From the NCBI RefSeq assembly GCF_050948215.1, contig NC_135153.1, positions 10,692,058 to 10,756,057 on the forward strand: 64,000 nt of DNA, read 5' to 3'. Shown here piece after piece: positions 36,284 to 46,989 of this stretch (positions are counted from its first letter, which is position 1; each line of letters begins with the position of its first letter). The notes beneath the pieces are model-generated. The model had not been told where the DNA came from. It did not search any database and saw only the letters and a program-made list of their open reading frames with translations. Position numbers and translations under genes: made by a program. The stretch comes from Halictus rubicundus (taxonomy: Eukaryota > Arthropoda > Insecta > Hymenoptera > Halictidae).

Positions 36284-37688
36284 CGTTTATTTTTGTTTCC
36301 TCTTCTTTCTCGGACACGTCGAAAGCGACCTTCTCGACCGCTTTGCACTCTGGCGACAACGGCGCCAAGCTATTACGAGGGAAAACCACGTAACGCGAGT
36401 AAAGTTACGGTAACGTCGCGGTTTTTCGAAGCAGACAGAGCGTGGCAGAATTGCGTCGAAAATCGACGGCTATCCGGCAAACTCGGGAGAAGGGGTTCGC
36501 GTTCATGTTTCTACCTTGAAAACGGGGGCCGTCACCTAAATAATTCAAGGACGGTTCAGTTGTTCGGCGAACGTTCGCAGGCACGCGTCGGACCTGTTTT
36601 CCGTCTCGATAACGGGGGTGAAATATTTTTCTGCTTTTGTCGTTGGTACGAGGTTTTCATAGAAGTTTCCGGGGACCGTGCGCGAGAAAGGAATCGGGGG
36701 AGGGGAGAACGGGGAAAAAGCGAAACACCGGGGAAAAGAATGATTTAAAACGGTCGAGCACGGGAGGACGCCGATCGAGGTTGAGAGGCAATCATTTCTG
36801 GACGGCGAACGCGAATGGCAGCATTGTCGGCTCGGTGATCCGTGTTTTGCGGCGATTGTTTGGCGCGAAACGATGCCGATTGGCTGTCGACCAGCCTCGC
36901 CTCGGTCCGGTTAGAAATCGACTCGTGGGTGGTGTCGTTGATCGTTACGGGCCGGCCGGCCCGTTAAAAGGAGCAAAAGCCCGAGCAGAACCGGTGAAGA
37001 AGCCTGCTCGGCTCGGCTTTCTTGGATCGCGTGCTCGTTTCTTATTAGCCTACATCGATCCGGCTGCGGCGCGGCGCGGCGCGGCGTCTTCGACTTCTTA
37101 TTAGAGTGTGACGCGTATCGTCCAAGTGAACTTGAACGACGGTAGATCCATCGCGGTGGCCGCGTCCTGGATCCAGGGAAATCCAGAAACTCTGTTCCGC
37201 CCGCAAATTCCGCGGACCTTCCGCGAAATCTCTCCGTCGCTCGCGATTCCCGACGATTCTAACACCGCGTCGCATCGAAACGACGGCGCAAAGTCCCGGG
37301 GATCCACCAAACTCGACTAATCTGTAACTTTCCATCGTGTACCAACGCGCATGGCGCACCCGCCTAATCGTTTTACGTTGATCTCGAAGCGGCACGAATC
37401 GAGCGGTAGCGGAATTTTTCTATTTCGTGGCTCGATGTTCGAACGTTCGCGGATCGGATCGGATCGGACCTCGAGAAAAGTAGAAACGGCCAGCGACGAT
37501 CAGACACGCCAGCCCAGCTTATGGCACGCGCGCCAAACCAACTTTCGAAGGCCGATTATCTCGCAGAAGGCTCTCCGCGCATGGAAAAATCGTGTTCCTC
37601 GTTTTCTATCTATTCTTTCGAGTAGACTCAGCCGACAAGTTGCCGAGTCTCGCGTTCGCGACGAGATTCGCAGTCCGATCGATATAGA
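36284..37688. other. Noncoding GC-rich stretch
   Basis: No gene supported. A short GGCGC run lies at 37068-37086 and a GGATC pentamer run at 37449-37468. Confidence 0.45.
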
Positions 37689-37701
37689 TAGTGACTTCTC
37701 G

Positions 37702-38570
37702 ATATGAAGGGTGTCCCAAAATGACCTGACATTTTAATTTATTAATAAAACATTTTTTTTTAAGTATGAATGTTTTTATTTTAATATAACGTGCAAACAT
37801 GGAGGTTGCGTGTGTGGAACACAATATCTGATAAATGGCTGCCTCGTCCCTGTCTGCAAACGTTCACTCTTTCGACGAAATTTTCGATAACAGTTTGGCA
37901 TAATTGCGGACTAATTTCAGTAATACTGCGTCCAATTGCTTCCTTGAGCTCCGGAATGGTCTGTGGATCATTGGCATACACTTTTCCTTTCAGGACACCC
38001 CAAAGAAAAAGTCCAATGGCGTCAAATCGCACGATCTTGGTGGCCAATTCACATCGCCGCGGCGCGAGATAACACGACCACGAAACTTCGTCTGCAGTAA
38101 CTGCATTGTTTCGCCCGCAGTGTGGCATCTTGTTGTTATCATGTCACGATAACGAACACCAGTGACGGTAACCGCATTTCCAGCAGCATTCTAAAAAAAG
38201 TACGGGCCAATCACTCCTCGAACCGAAAATCCGCACCAAACGGTGGCTCGTGGTGGATGCATGGGAAGCTGTTGAATCACTTGTGGATTTTCGTTCCCCG
38301 AAATTCATCACTGATCGCTGCAAATGATTTTCCGAGATGGTGCGTTACGATGACCAAAATCCGTGCGGACTTTTCGAACCGTCTCTGCAAAGTTTTCACC
38401 ATTTTTCTAGTGAATTTTCACCATTTCTACGCGTTGCTCGATCGTGTAATTCTCCACGACTAAATCTCAATACTTCCTGATGCCAGTTGCCAAAGATTAG
38501 TACTCTGTGCTCACCACAAAAAAGAAAAATGGCGCGCAATTTAAAATGTCAGGTCATTTTGTGACTTCAT
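37702..38570 (-). mobile_element. Mariner-like element, internally deleted
   Basis: Inverted ends share ATGAAG and then CAAAATGACCTGACATTTTA, at 37716 and, inverted, ending near 38560. It carries a broken minus-strand transposase (37781-38463). At 870 bp it is shorter than the roughly 1.3 kb of complete relatives. Inserted within a family G MITE. Confidence 0.85.
37781..38463 (-). pseudogene. Mariner/IS630-type transposase pseudogene
   Basis: On the minus strand the N-terminal helix-turn-helix part (NYTIEQRVEMVKIH) is followed by several in-frame stops and shifts. A segment with HPPRATVWCGFSVRGVIGPY and the C-terminal DDE region with the signature CDLTPLDF and LWGVLKGKVYANDPQTIPEL follow. 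The stretch that normally joins the first two catalytic aspartates to the CHTA motif is missing. The element therefore cannot transpose by itself. The C-terminal part is the best preserved (115 open codons, 37781-38128). Confidence 0.85.
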
Positions 38571-38730
38571 GTCAACAACACGGGTCTTGCCAGCGTTGTG
38601 TATCGTGTTAGGTTTGCACTTCTCGGCGTCCGAAGCTTCACGGGGTATACCCCGCGGTAGTGGGGATAGTTCCGCGACGTTTATCATCCAGGCCTTGGCG
38701 ACATATACAGAGAAATCATTATATATCTTC

Positions 38731-39457
38731 AGCGGGCCCGAACGATCGTTACCGGATCCTTGAAACGTTTAACGATCATCAGCCGCTCGATTTTCGTCGA
38801 CGCCGGCGCCGACGTCGGCTTCGCGTCTCGTCTAGGTAGCACAATAGGGCTGCGAATTAAACGAATAAAGGTGGACGACACGCGTAATTAAAGGTTAATC
38901 GAACCGACGAATGTCGTCCGTGGGAACGGGCCGGTCTCGAGGCCCAGCTCTCATTGTCAGACCCTCGAGCAACGTTCCCGACGCGATCGCCGTCGCAAAT
39001 TGATTCGCAAAGATCGGCGACGACTCGTCGCGTCGCGTCGCGTCGGTTCGTTCGATGATCGAGTCGATCGGCCGACCGTGGTGTCTCGCGCGAGATTCTC
39101 CAAGACCTTTTCGGTCTTTTCCTTATTTTTCGACGGTGCGCGTAGGCTCGCGATCAACCAGAACCTGTTTTCTATTTATACGACCGCGTCCGCTCGATTA
39201 ATTCGTCGTTCGAGTCGCGCAAACGTCTCGCGAATCCGCTCGTAAATCGTTGCGCGAGTAGTTTACTTGGTTTTCGACGGCTTCGTCCGCGCCGGACCAA
39301 ACCGGACTGAACAGGTGTAACGAGTTCGCTTTGCTCCGGCGAACGATTGTCTCCGGGAACGGGAGATTTATCCTCGAACAGTTCCCAATTTTCCCCGAAG
39401 AGCTAGCAGATTCGGCAACAGAGTTTTCCACTTTCCTCCGTACAAGGGATTTCGTAA
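38731..39457. other. Noncoding stretch
   Basis: GC-rich sequence between transposon clusters. No gene or repeat array seen. Confidence 0.45.
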
Positions 39458-39699
39458 TCAACCCTTAGCACTCGAGTGATGACTCTGAAGCGTCGCGGAA
39501 AATTGTTCTGGCATCATTCCGAAGAAATTACATCAAATATTACGCAATATTTGTTACATTACAAAATTTGTATTCAATAGATTACGAAACATTTAAATAT
39601 CATACGTGGAAATCGGATCAGTTTCGTACGAACAAAATGAAAATATTCTAAGACTGATTTAGTTTTAGAATTAAAATAGCGCCGAGTGCAAAGGGTTAA
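39458..39699. mobile_element. TTAA-type MITE, family B (copy 2)
   Basis: Left end CCCTTAGCACTCGAGTG, right end CGAGTGCAAAGGG followed by TTAA (39696-39699), which is shared with the next element. The interior closely matches copy 4 at 41457-41705. Confidence 0.8.
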
Positions 39700-39894
39700 C
39701 TCCTAGCACTCGAATGGCGACTGTAAGGCGCCACTAAAGATTGCTGTATCATTATTCAAAATATTTTTTACATTATCAAATCTGTTTGTATTTAATAAAT
39801 TACTGAACACTTCAGAATTGTAGAAGGGAAATATTCTAGGTGGGAAGAAATGTTTCGTTCCGGAGTTAAAATAGCTTCGAGTGCAAAGGGTTAA
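39696..39894. mobile_element. TTAA-type MITE, family B (copy 3)
   Basis: Starts at the TTAA ending copy 2 (TTAACTCCTAGCACTCGA) and ends CGAGTGCAAAGGG/TTAA. Inverted relative to copies 1 and 5, with which it shares TGGCGACTGTAAGGCGCCAC. Confidence 0.8.
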
Positions 39895-40104
39895 CACTAG
39901 AACCACCGAGCAATAAATGCGACTGACGTATATCGCTTTGTAACAGTGATCATTCAGACTTCATACAACTTTTATCGTAATATGTGCTTCGACGAAGAGG
40001 TTCGTTAAAAAATTTCCGATGAAAACATTTTTACAATATCAGTAATTGTGAAAGAAAAAATTAGGAACCAGTCATTCTGACTGGTCCGGTAGTTCTAGTG
40101 TTAA
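39891..40104. mobile_element. TTAA-type MITE, family C (copy 2)
   Basis: TTAACACTAGAACCACCGAG at left (its TTAA is shared with copy B3) and GGTAGTTCTAGTGTTAA at right. Inverted relative to copy 1 (21205-21403), with the same CCAGTC..GACTGG palindrome at 40069-40085. Confidence 0.85.
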
Positions 40105-40273
40105 ACTGCGGATTTGTACAAAATAGAAATGATCTGCATCGATAACAAGATACAAAAACCATTTAGGAATTTGTGTCATTTAAAATTAGAAGGGATTGAA
40201 AAAATTCATTCAGTCCGTTTTACTTATCAACTCGTCCCCGTGACGAATGCACAAAATCCGCAATTCAGTCACC
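40105..40273. mobile_element. Family A MITE abutting family C copy 2
   Basis: Left ACTGCGGATTTGTAC, right GCACAAAATCCGCAATTCAG. It begins directly after the TTAA of the preceding element, completing a chain of four elements without spacer DNA. Confidence 0.6.
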
Positions 40274-41270
40274 ACGGTGCAAATTAATTTACCGTAGGTA
40301 GAAGAATATTACTTTCGGCCAGGATTTCAGTGAAATTTGCCACCGTGCGGCGGACAGACTGTCACGGAGATGGGCGGTCGTTTGCACAGGCTAATCTCGT
40401 TTCCCATCGAATCTCGGAAGAGACGGTACCCGCCGCAGGTGTAGCCTGGAATGGGTTAACCTTTGGCGAATCGACGGTGACCTCTCCGCCGCGGATGTCG
40501 TGCTGGTGCTCGCGCGTACAGACGAGCGCCGAGCTTTCTCCCGATGACTGACTTTTACTTTTGCCACGGGCACATCGAAGACCTCGAGGGGGGCCTAACA
40601 ACCGGCCAACAACCGTTTATGCCTTGTACCTTATTCCTTGTGCTTATGGCTCTGTAACGAACGCGTGACCCGCGCGCAACCTGTCCCCGCCGCCGCCGCC
40701 TATAGCTTAACAAACCGGAAGAGCAGTCGACTTCGGGAGACATTGTGAAAAAGCCGTAGGGAAGGCTAGGAATTTTCTGGGACTCGACCGGTATCGGAGG
40801 AGAGACAATTTGTCGAAGTGGCATTTCGCGTAAACGCGAATTCGTTATCGCGACACGAATTAGCATGCGTGAAAGTGCACCACCCGGTTAGTGGAACGCG
40901 ATAATTTTTCCACCGGCAGAGTTCACTGGTCAGAGGCACGGTGTCCAGGGGAAAAAACCGTTCGAAACGATTTCTGTTGCCTATTTTCGTTCCCGGTATT
41001 ACCCTGACCCGTCGGATGGCCCGCGGTGCCATTTCATGACGCGAACGGTTTATCGTGGAATACGAGTGTCGTATACAGCAGTCCCGTTCGGCAAGCCCGC
41101 GAACATAACTGAGAGCACTGTGACGTCAGCGGGAAAAATATTCTCATAGGCCGTACCATCGGAAGGAGGCTTTCTTTGCCCGCCAGGTCGCTTATGGTCG
41201 GGGAGCCAAATTCTCTGCCCGCACGGGCCACAGCTGAACTGATATACAGCACCGAATCGGTTGTTTCTCG
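40274..41270. other. Noncoding stretch
   Basis: No gene or repeat supported between the MITE chain and the nested Tc1 cluster. Confidence 0.45.
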
Positions 41271-41456
41271 AGTTGAGGGTACACTGATTTCTCCATATAC
41301 ACTCCTGGACAAAAAGATAGCACAAGTGTGCTATCGTTTAGTTTTCAAGGATAAATCAAGAATTCTCTAAATTCTACAAATGGTAGGTAAATATCATCTT
41401 ACGGTTATAAATTAAATAGCGGTAAACTGGAACTACGCTGTCCGTACTTGTATTTA

Positions 41457-41705
41457 TTAACCCTTTGCACTCGAGTGGTGACTCTGAAGCACCACTAGAA
41501 ATTATTGTGGTATTATTTCAAAGAAATTACGAGAAATTTTACAAAATGTTTGTTACATTACAAAATTGGTATTTAACAGATTACTGAACATTTAAATATT
41601 ATATGTGGAAATCGGATCAGTTTTGCATGAATAAAATGAAAATATTCTAAGACGGAAGAAAAATTTAGTTTTAGAATGAGAATAGCGCCGAGTGCAAAGG
41701 GTTAA
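41457..41705. mobile_element. TTAA-type MITE, family B (copy 4)
   Basis: TTAACCCTTTGCACTCGAG at left and CGAGTGCAAAGGGTTAA at right: perfect TTAA target duplication and TIRs, inserted in the left arm of family T. Confidence 0.9.
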
Positions 41706-41718
41706 CAAAAACCTGGTA

Positions 41719-42269
41719 GCGGAGGTCGAAATGATAGCGCATGTTAATAAATGAAGCATTTATTTAACAAAAATTAAACATTTGTGTAGCAAAAATGACA
41801 TAAGTTGAAACAAGTACTATATTTCTCAGTAGTGTGTAGGACCTCTCTGATTTTCAATGACCTCGATCAGTCTTTTTGACAAAGAATTAAACAAGTTACG
41901 AATACGACGAACATTTCTCGGATTAGTTTCAACTCCTGCTTTCTGAGCAATTTCACGTGATGTGAGACACGAGTTCGATGCAGCACGCAAAACGGCACGT
42001 TTTTCTCTAAATAGTAAATTATAAATAACTTTATGACTCCTCTGCACAGTTTTTGCAATTTTTGACATGGAGAACTTTTCTTTTCTTAATTTCAAGATAA
42101 CTTGTATTTCTTCTTTATTTAATTTTTTGCCGCGTCCCATTTTGTTCAATGATGATTGGAAATTCTACCAAGACTGAGTGCCTACGCTATGTTTGTATGA
42201 CTCGAAACGCAGAAACAGTGAGAAATCTTAATAGAAAGTCAAGTGTGCTATCATTTCGCCGACCTCTGC
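41719..42269 (-). mobile_element. Deleted Tc1-like element (T2) with transposase N-terminus
   Basis: TIRs GCGGAGGTCGAAATGATAGC and, inverted, GCAGAGGTCGGCGAAATGAT, with TA on both sides, in the centre of family T. At 551 bp it is about a third of a complete Tc1. It holds the open frame at 41826-42149. Confidence 0.8.
41826..42149 (-). CDS. Tc1-type transposase N-terminal DNA-binding fragment
   Basis: A 107-codon frame starting MNKMGRGKKLNKEEIQVIL. It contains a helix-turn-helix (SMSKIAKTVQRSHKVIYNLL) and part of a second one (LTSREIAQKAGVETNPRNVR), the paired HTH arrangement of Tc1/Tc3-type transposases. Family members have about 340 residues; the DDE catalytic domain is absent. The frame ends near the right TIR, so the element is a 3'-truncated derivative. 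It might bind TIRs but cannot cut. Confidence 0.85.
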   Translation of the reverse strand: MNKMGRGKKLNKEEIQVILKLRKEKFSMSKIAKTVQRSHKVIYNLLFREKRAVLRAASNSCLTSREIAQKAGVETNPRNVRRIRNLFNSLSKRLIEVIENQRGPTHY

Positions 42270-42326
42270 TACACGAGTTTTGTTGATAAATACAAGTACG
42301 AACAGAGTAGTTTCAATTTGTCGCTA

Positions 42327-42730
42327 TACAGGGTCATCCGTTTTTAAACGGCCAAACGTCAACCAGCTATAGAGGACCCCAAATGAAACAACTTTCACCC
42401 CTAACACTTTTTCTGATTCGGTCTTGATTTTTAGATAATTGCAAAAACCCGTCATTTTTTGCGTTCACTTAAGATTAAATATATTAGGACTGCAATTATG
42501 TATCTTGATGATTTTTCCTTTGTTTGGTTTAAAATAAATAGGGGCATCTTTTTTATTCAGTCAACTTTTTTGTATAACCTTTGGATCTTGGTTTTTTTGG
42601 CATGGGGCACGCCGTGGAGACTGAATGAAATAACTTTGAATCAAAAAAAGTGTTAGGGGTGAAAGTTGTTCCATTTCGGGTCCTCTATAGCTGGTTGACG
42701 TTTGGCCGTTTAAAAACGGATGACCTTGTA
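42327..42730. mobile_element. TA-type MITE, family F
   Basis: TIRs of about 84 bp, starting TACAGGGTCATCCG and, inverted, TACAAGGTCATCCG, with only three mismatches by eye. Short unrelated centre, no coding. High arm identity suggests a relatively recent insertion. It lies in the right arm of family T. Confidence 0.9.
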
Positions 42731-43966
42731 TAATATACTACCGTGAGACGATGTTTACGTACCATTTGTAGAATTCAGAGAATTCTTGATTTACCCTTGA
42801 GAACTAAATGATAGCACGCCTGTGCTATCTTTTTGTCCAGGAGCGTATGTAGCCGAGGCCTGAATGATAAACTTTTTTGTTCCACTACCGCGAGGTATAC
42901 CCCGTGAGAGGCCTCGGACGCCGAGGAGTGTAAACATAACACAGCTCGGGTATGCCTCGGGTATGACCCGTGTTGCTGACATATATCGAGAATTCACTGT
43001 ATATCTCAAAGCGCATCCAGAGGACCCGAAATTTCCCTGGAAAAATAAATCGTTTCGAGTCGAGTGAGTAATCGAGGGATGCGCGCGTGACGCAGAGCCT
43101 CCGGCCGAGGAAAGGCGAAAAAGACAAAGAACGGATCGGATCGGAATTCCTGTTGTGTAAATTGACCTCTATTCGGAGTCGGGCTCGGCGCGGCGCGGCG
43201 CGGCGCGGCTCGGCTCGGCGGAATAGCGAGCGGAGCGTGGACGGTGCTCGGCCATACGCGCGCGTTCAAATCACCGGTGGGAGGCCTCTGCGCCACCTTT
43301 CGTTTGACTTTGACAGTTCCATTATGGTATCGAAGCTAACGGCAAACAGTACGGTGGCCGACAGCGACGTTCGCAGTGAATCGAGTCTCGCGCGCGCGCG
43401 CGCCTCGTTGCACGCTCTACGATACACGCTTCGCGTTCACGTCAGCATGTCTCGAGGTACTCGACCGGTTGCGGTTGTTCGGTTCGCGATTCGCGATGGA
43501 TATCGCCGAGACGAGCGTTGTTATCGAGCCGAGTTCTCGCGAGATATCGTGGAATCGTGTCGCGCCGACGTTTTCATCCCGACTCCGGCGGGCCAGACGG
43601 TGTTTCGCGACAAATAATGCTCGAGGAACGGCGGGGCCGAGTCGATGGAATCGACGTTGTTCGAGTGCCCTGATCGATTCCGTGTCTGGGAGTCGCTGCC
43701 GTCGACGACGACGACTTCTTCGTTTCTCCGTTTGCTCTGTTCACTTTGTTCAACTCGACGCCGTTCGACGCGAGTTCGCTTAATTGGCAGAATCGACGTC
43801 GTGTTCCGACGACTCCGCTCGGCCGTTAGCCTAATTTTTTTCGGGCAACGGTTCGCCGAAACGAGCTCGTTCGGTGAACCGTGCTCCGCGGTACAGTATT
43901 CGTAATTATCGTCGCAACCGTCCGGTTCTGTGCCGCATCGACGCATTCTGTGACGACAAAATTCAT

Positions 43967-43991
43967 AGAGAGAGAGAGAGAGAGAGAGAGA
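43967..43991. repeat. (GA)n microsatellite
   Basis: GA run of about 25 bp. Confidence 0.9.
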
Positions 43992-44967
43992 AAATTCTCG
44001 AAAAAATGAAATCGGCCGACGCTCGGCGAGAGGCCGGGAGCGATAATTATTTTTAACGCGAAAAACACGCGCGATAACGAGCTGTCGGGGAAAACGAGTT
44101 TAGATAATATTCGAATCCGGCGAACGGAGAAATTAGAAAACGAATTTCACAGGCGATTCGACCGGTCGCGGTCGGGCACAGGCCAAGTTTCACGCTGTTA
44201 TCCTTTGGGATCGCGTTTCACGGTGTCTTTCCTCCTTCTCTTTTTCTGTCGGCTCGACGTGAAACCGAGCGGGAATCGCCGATCGTGGGGAACCGCTCAT
44301 CGTTATTCCGGAGCTTTTTCGTATACGTGAGTCCCCGATACCGCGGCGAACAGGAACGAACGGTACCCGTTGACGCGTTCTAGTTGCACGAACTAATTGG
44401 GATTTTCGCCTGGCGAGTGGCCACGCAACTCGATCGAACGCGCCGGACGCGCGGAGATAATTACCGGTCGGGAACGCCTCGGATGGCTCGCGAGATTATC
44501 AGACTGCGGAGCGTTGCGCGAATCCTCCCGATTTTCACGGCCGCGAAGACAAGGGAGCACAGTATACGAAGGCGAGAAGCACGGTTTAGATTCGGTTAGC
44601 GCGAAAGAAGTTGCACGGCCGGAGAGTCGAACGTAAACTTCCTCGACGTTACGAAACTTTTCCGTGTATCGCGGTAACGATCGAAACGGCGAGCACAATT
44701 AAGCATCGTAACCGGTGGGCTAATTAGCCGCGGAAACGTTTTCACAATGCTGGCGGCGCTGCTCGAGCGCGAAACACCGAAGAAGATTTTAATTCGACGC
44801 GCCGCTGTGCTCGGTTCGCTCCGCCGCGAACCAGGATCATCTTACGCAAAACCTTTCTCCGTTTGTCTTCGATGGAAAATTCGCGATTCGTTTGTTCGCT
44901 GGGAATGAAAACGATTCGCTGTTCTCGAATCGATCTTGCGTGGTCGCGCTTCTTCTTCGCATCCGCC

Positions 44968-44985
44968 GGGGGGGGGGGGGGGGGG
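44968..44985. repeat. 18-base poly(G) tract
   Basis: Uninterrupted run of 18 G. Prone to sequencing error and G-quadruplex formation. Confidence 0.9.
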
Positions 44986-45712
44986 AAACTATAGCGGCGC
45001 AAATGGAAGTAGGATTTTCCTCGCGTTCCGTTCCGTTCCGTTTGGCCGGTCGAATGGCGGCCGACCGCTTCCGCGACCGTTGTCGCGTGCGTTTCGCTGG
45101 ATCGCGTGCCCGCGCATATTAATCGAGCGTCGTTAGAAAGTTCCGATCGGTTCTCAATTAACCGGAAAAGAGGGCCGAGTGAAAACGACCCGGCGAGTCG
45201 GTTCGCATCGGGTCGAATCGGACGGTCGCTCTGGCCCGATCGGCTCTGTTATCTCGACGAATTTAATCGCTACCAATTTATTCATATATCGACTCGTATA
45301 TCTCCCGAGACTGTTCGAACTTGCGTTGCACGAGCGCGACTCGTTTATCAATTTTAATTATCTCGAGTGCAAGATTTAACGGGTCGATGTCGAAATCGCT
45401 CGCGAAATTGTCGGATATTTCGATCGCCGCTTACGAGGACGGAATTTTCCGTCGAGAGCTGCTGCGCGAAAAGTCGCCTTGTCGAAAACTAAAACTGCTT
45501 TGTCCCTTGGAAACAGGTCCGTTGGGTACCGAAACGTACCTCGGATAATCGGACGCATCGGACATCGGCGTTGAAACTTTGAGACCAAAGAGTACCGGAC
45601 GCGGAGGCGGGTTGTTCGTCAGGAAAATGTACCGCGTGATCGCGAGTGAACACAGTGAGACCGCGTCCGGCGATTGCGATCGCGATCGGTTCGGTGAACA
45701 GTGAAACCGACG

Positions 45713-45903
45713 ATGTTCACGATGATCGAGCCCAGGAGCGATAGGGTGCCGGCCGGCCAGAGCAAGCATCAGTGTTATCAAGTGATAAGGACCACGAGGG
45801 TGCACCAAAGTTCGAGGAGCTCCAGGATGGTCACCGTTCAGGAGAAAGTCATCAGGTCTCGACTGCAGTTGGGATACTCGACGCCCACAAACTTCATCAA
45901 TCG
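45713..45903 (+). CDS. siz: Candidate alternative first coding exon of the IQSEC/schizo gene
   Basis: ATG at 45713 with A at -3 opens a 63-codon frame beginning MFTMIEPRSDRVPAG and including TTRVHQSSRSSRMVTVQEKV. Roughly three quarters of codons end in G or C and arginine is mostly AGG, as in the clear siz exons and unlike nearby spurious frames. A donor (CG/GTATTT, 45904) leaves two bases over. The acceptor at 59771 supplies exactly the one missing base, giving an in-frame, stop-free join through 13 bases to the ATG at 59784. The predicted isoform would add 68 residues. I recognise no domain. The donor is not strong, and assignment to siz rests on strand, phase and codon use only. Confidence 0.5.
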
Positions 45904-46989
45904 GTATTTATCTCCGATCGGAATCGATTCCGGGGTTTGTCGGAAGGACACGCCTTTGGGGCGTGATCGCTCGATCCGATGGGCGGTTTAGCGGCCGTTG
46001 ACTTCGTAACGAACGATACTGGGAAACATGGTAGACTTTCGTTCGGTGTATCGTTGGGAACTCGGAAGCCGTCTCGCCATCTTTGTTGCGTAAGAAAGGG
46101 TGGCTTTTGCCTCGGTGTCCTCGAGCGAACACCATTTTTAACACTATGCCGTTCGGTGACACCACCTTAGTACCCTGTGAAAATTTTCATTAAACAAAAG
46201 TCAAACAAAAGAATTCTGATTACAATTTCGGTAGAATCGCAGACTGCCAACTCCCGAGCTCCCAACGATACTCTCTTTCGATCTCGACTCGTGCTCGTCC
46301 CTGATCCTACTGCTCCGACAACGAAAGGTTAAACTTCTCGTCCACCCACGGAAGAGAGGTGAATTTCGATTTGGTCTGTCATCGTATTCAAATTTTTCAA
46401 ATTTGATACGGCGGTCGCGCAACCAGTGCGTGTCCCAATTCCCCGCATCTTCCGGAAGATAGCTCCCCCCGGCCCCGAACTCGAGTTACGGGAACAGCTT
46501 CCGGCTATTTTATGGAAATTTTTCATCGGAGAGGAACCCTTTTCATAGACGGCTCTCGGCTATAACTTATTCACGGTTAATTAGATGCATAAAAGGGAGC
46601 CGGGCGTAGGATCTTTCGCTCGTGGATCGCGTTCCCACGCGGCGACCCGAGTCGATCCGTGCCGGCCTCTTCGCAAATCTTCCCTGCTAATCCTTGAGCC
46701 GAGTCTGGCCGGGAAACTTGGTCGCCGATACTCGAACAAAGACGAGAGATGGCTTAGGGTATTATTGCTAAATCCGGAACACCGAGTAGCTGCTCAGTGT
46801 CCTGTCTCGCAACGACACCTACAATTTTCTTTTTCCTTCTCTTCGACACCCTACTGCAAACGTACTTGTGCAGATTGTAATTTATCGGTCGTTCTTGGAA
46901 GCAGTTGGAACCACTTGGCAATCTGTATTTTCCATTGAGAATTTTCACTTTCTTTTATTCAATTGTTTTTTAAGTTGTGTAGTACATAT

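Larger units (their letters stand above)
37689..38730. mobile_element. Family G MITE (copy 2), split by a mariner-like element
   Basis: The left part (TAGTGACTTCTCGATAT) and right part (TGTCAACAACACGGGTC and onwards to ACAGAGAAATCATTATAT) are the two sides of a family G element. They share the CACGGGGTATACCCCGCGG word with the copy at 41271-43001. Removing 37702-38570 restores a MITE of about 170 bp. Confidence 0.7.
41300..42845. mobile_element. Palindromic Tc1-like MITE (family T) carrying three insertions
   Basis: TIRs CACTCCTGGACAAAAAGATA and, inverted, CGCTCCTGGACAAAAAGATA, with TA on both sides (41298-41299, 42846-42847). Arms match for over 150 bp once insertions are removed (TACTTGTATTTATTAAC pairs with GTTGATAAATACAAGTA). 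Insertions are B4 in the left arm, T2 in the centre and F in the right arm. Confidence 0.85.
41271..43001. mobile_element. Family G MITE (copy 3), host of a nested transposon cluster
   Basis: Left end TACACTGATTTCTCCATA, right end (inverted) ACAGTGAATTCTCGATATA. Removal of 41300-42845 plus one TA rejoins TCCATATA to TGTAGCCGAGGCCTG, as expected from copy 2. About 185 bp when reassembled. Confidence 0.75.
43002..45712. other. Noncoding GC-rich stretch, possible promoter region
   Basis: Contains a GGCGC run (43189-43207), a GA microsatellite (43967-43991) and an 18-base G run (44968-44985). The last 150 bp before 45713 look like a 5' leader (repeated GTGAACAGTGAAAC-type words) for the candidate coding exon. 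No TATA box or initiator could be assigned. Confidence 0.4.

Noticed and set aside
35347..36748. Open frames of 309 and 455 codons
   Set aside because: They run through the 37-bp minisatellite of a hAT MITE and encode only its repeat; no domain, no start context, no splice signals.
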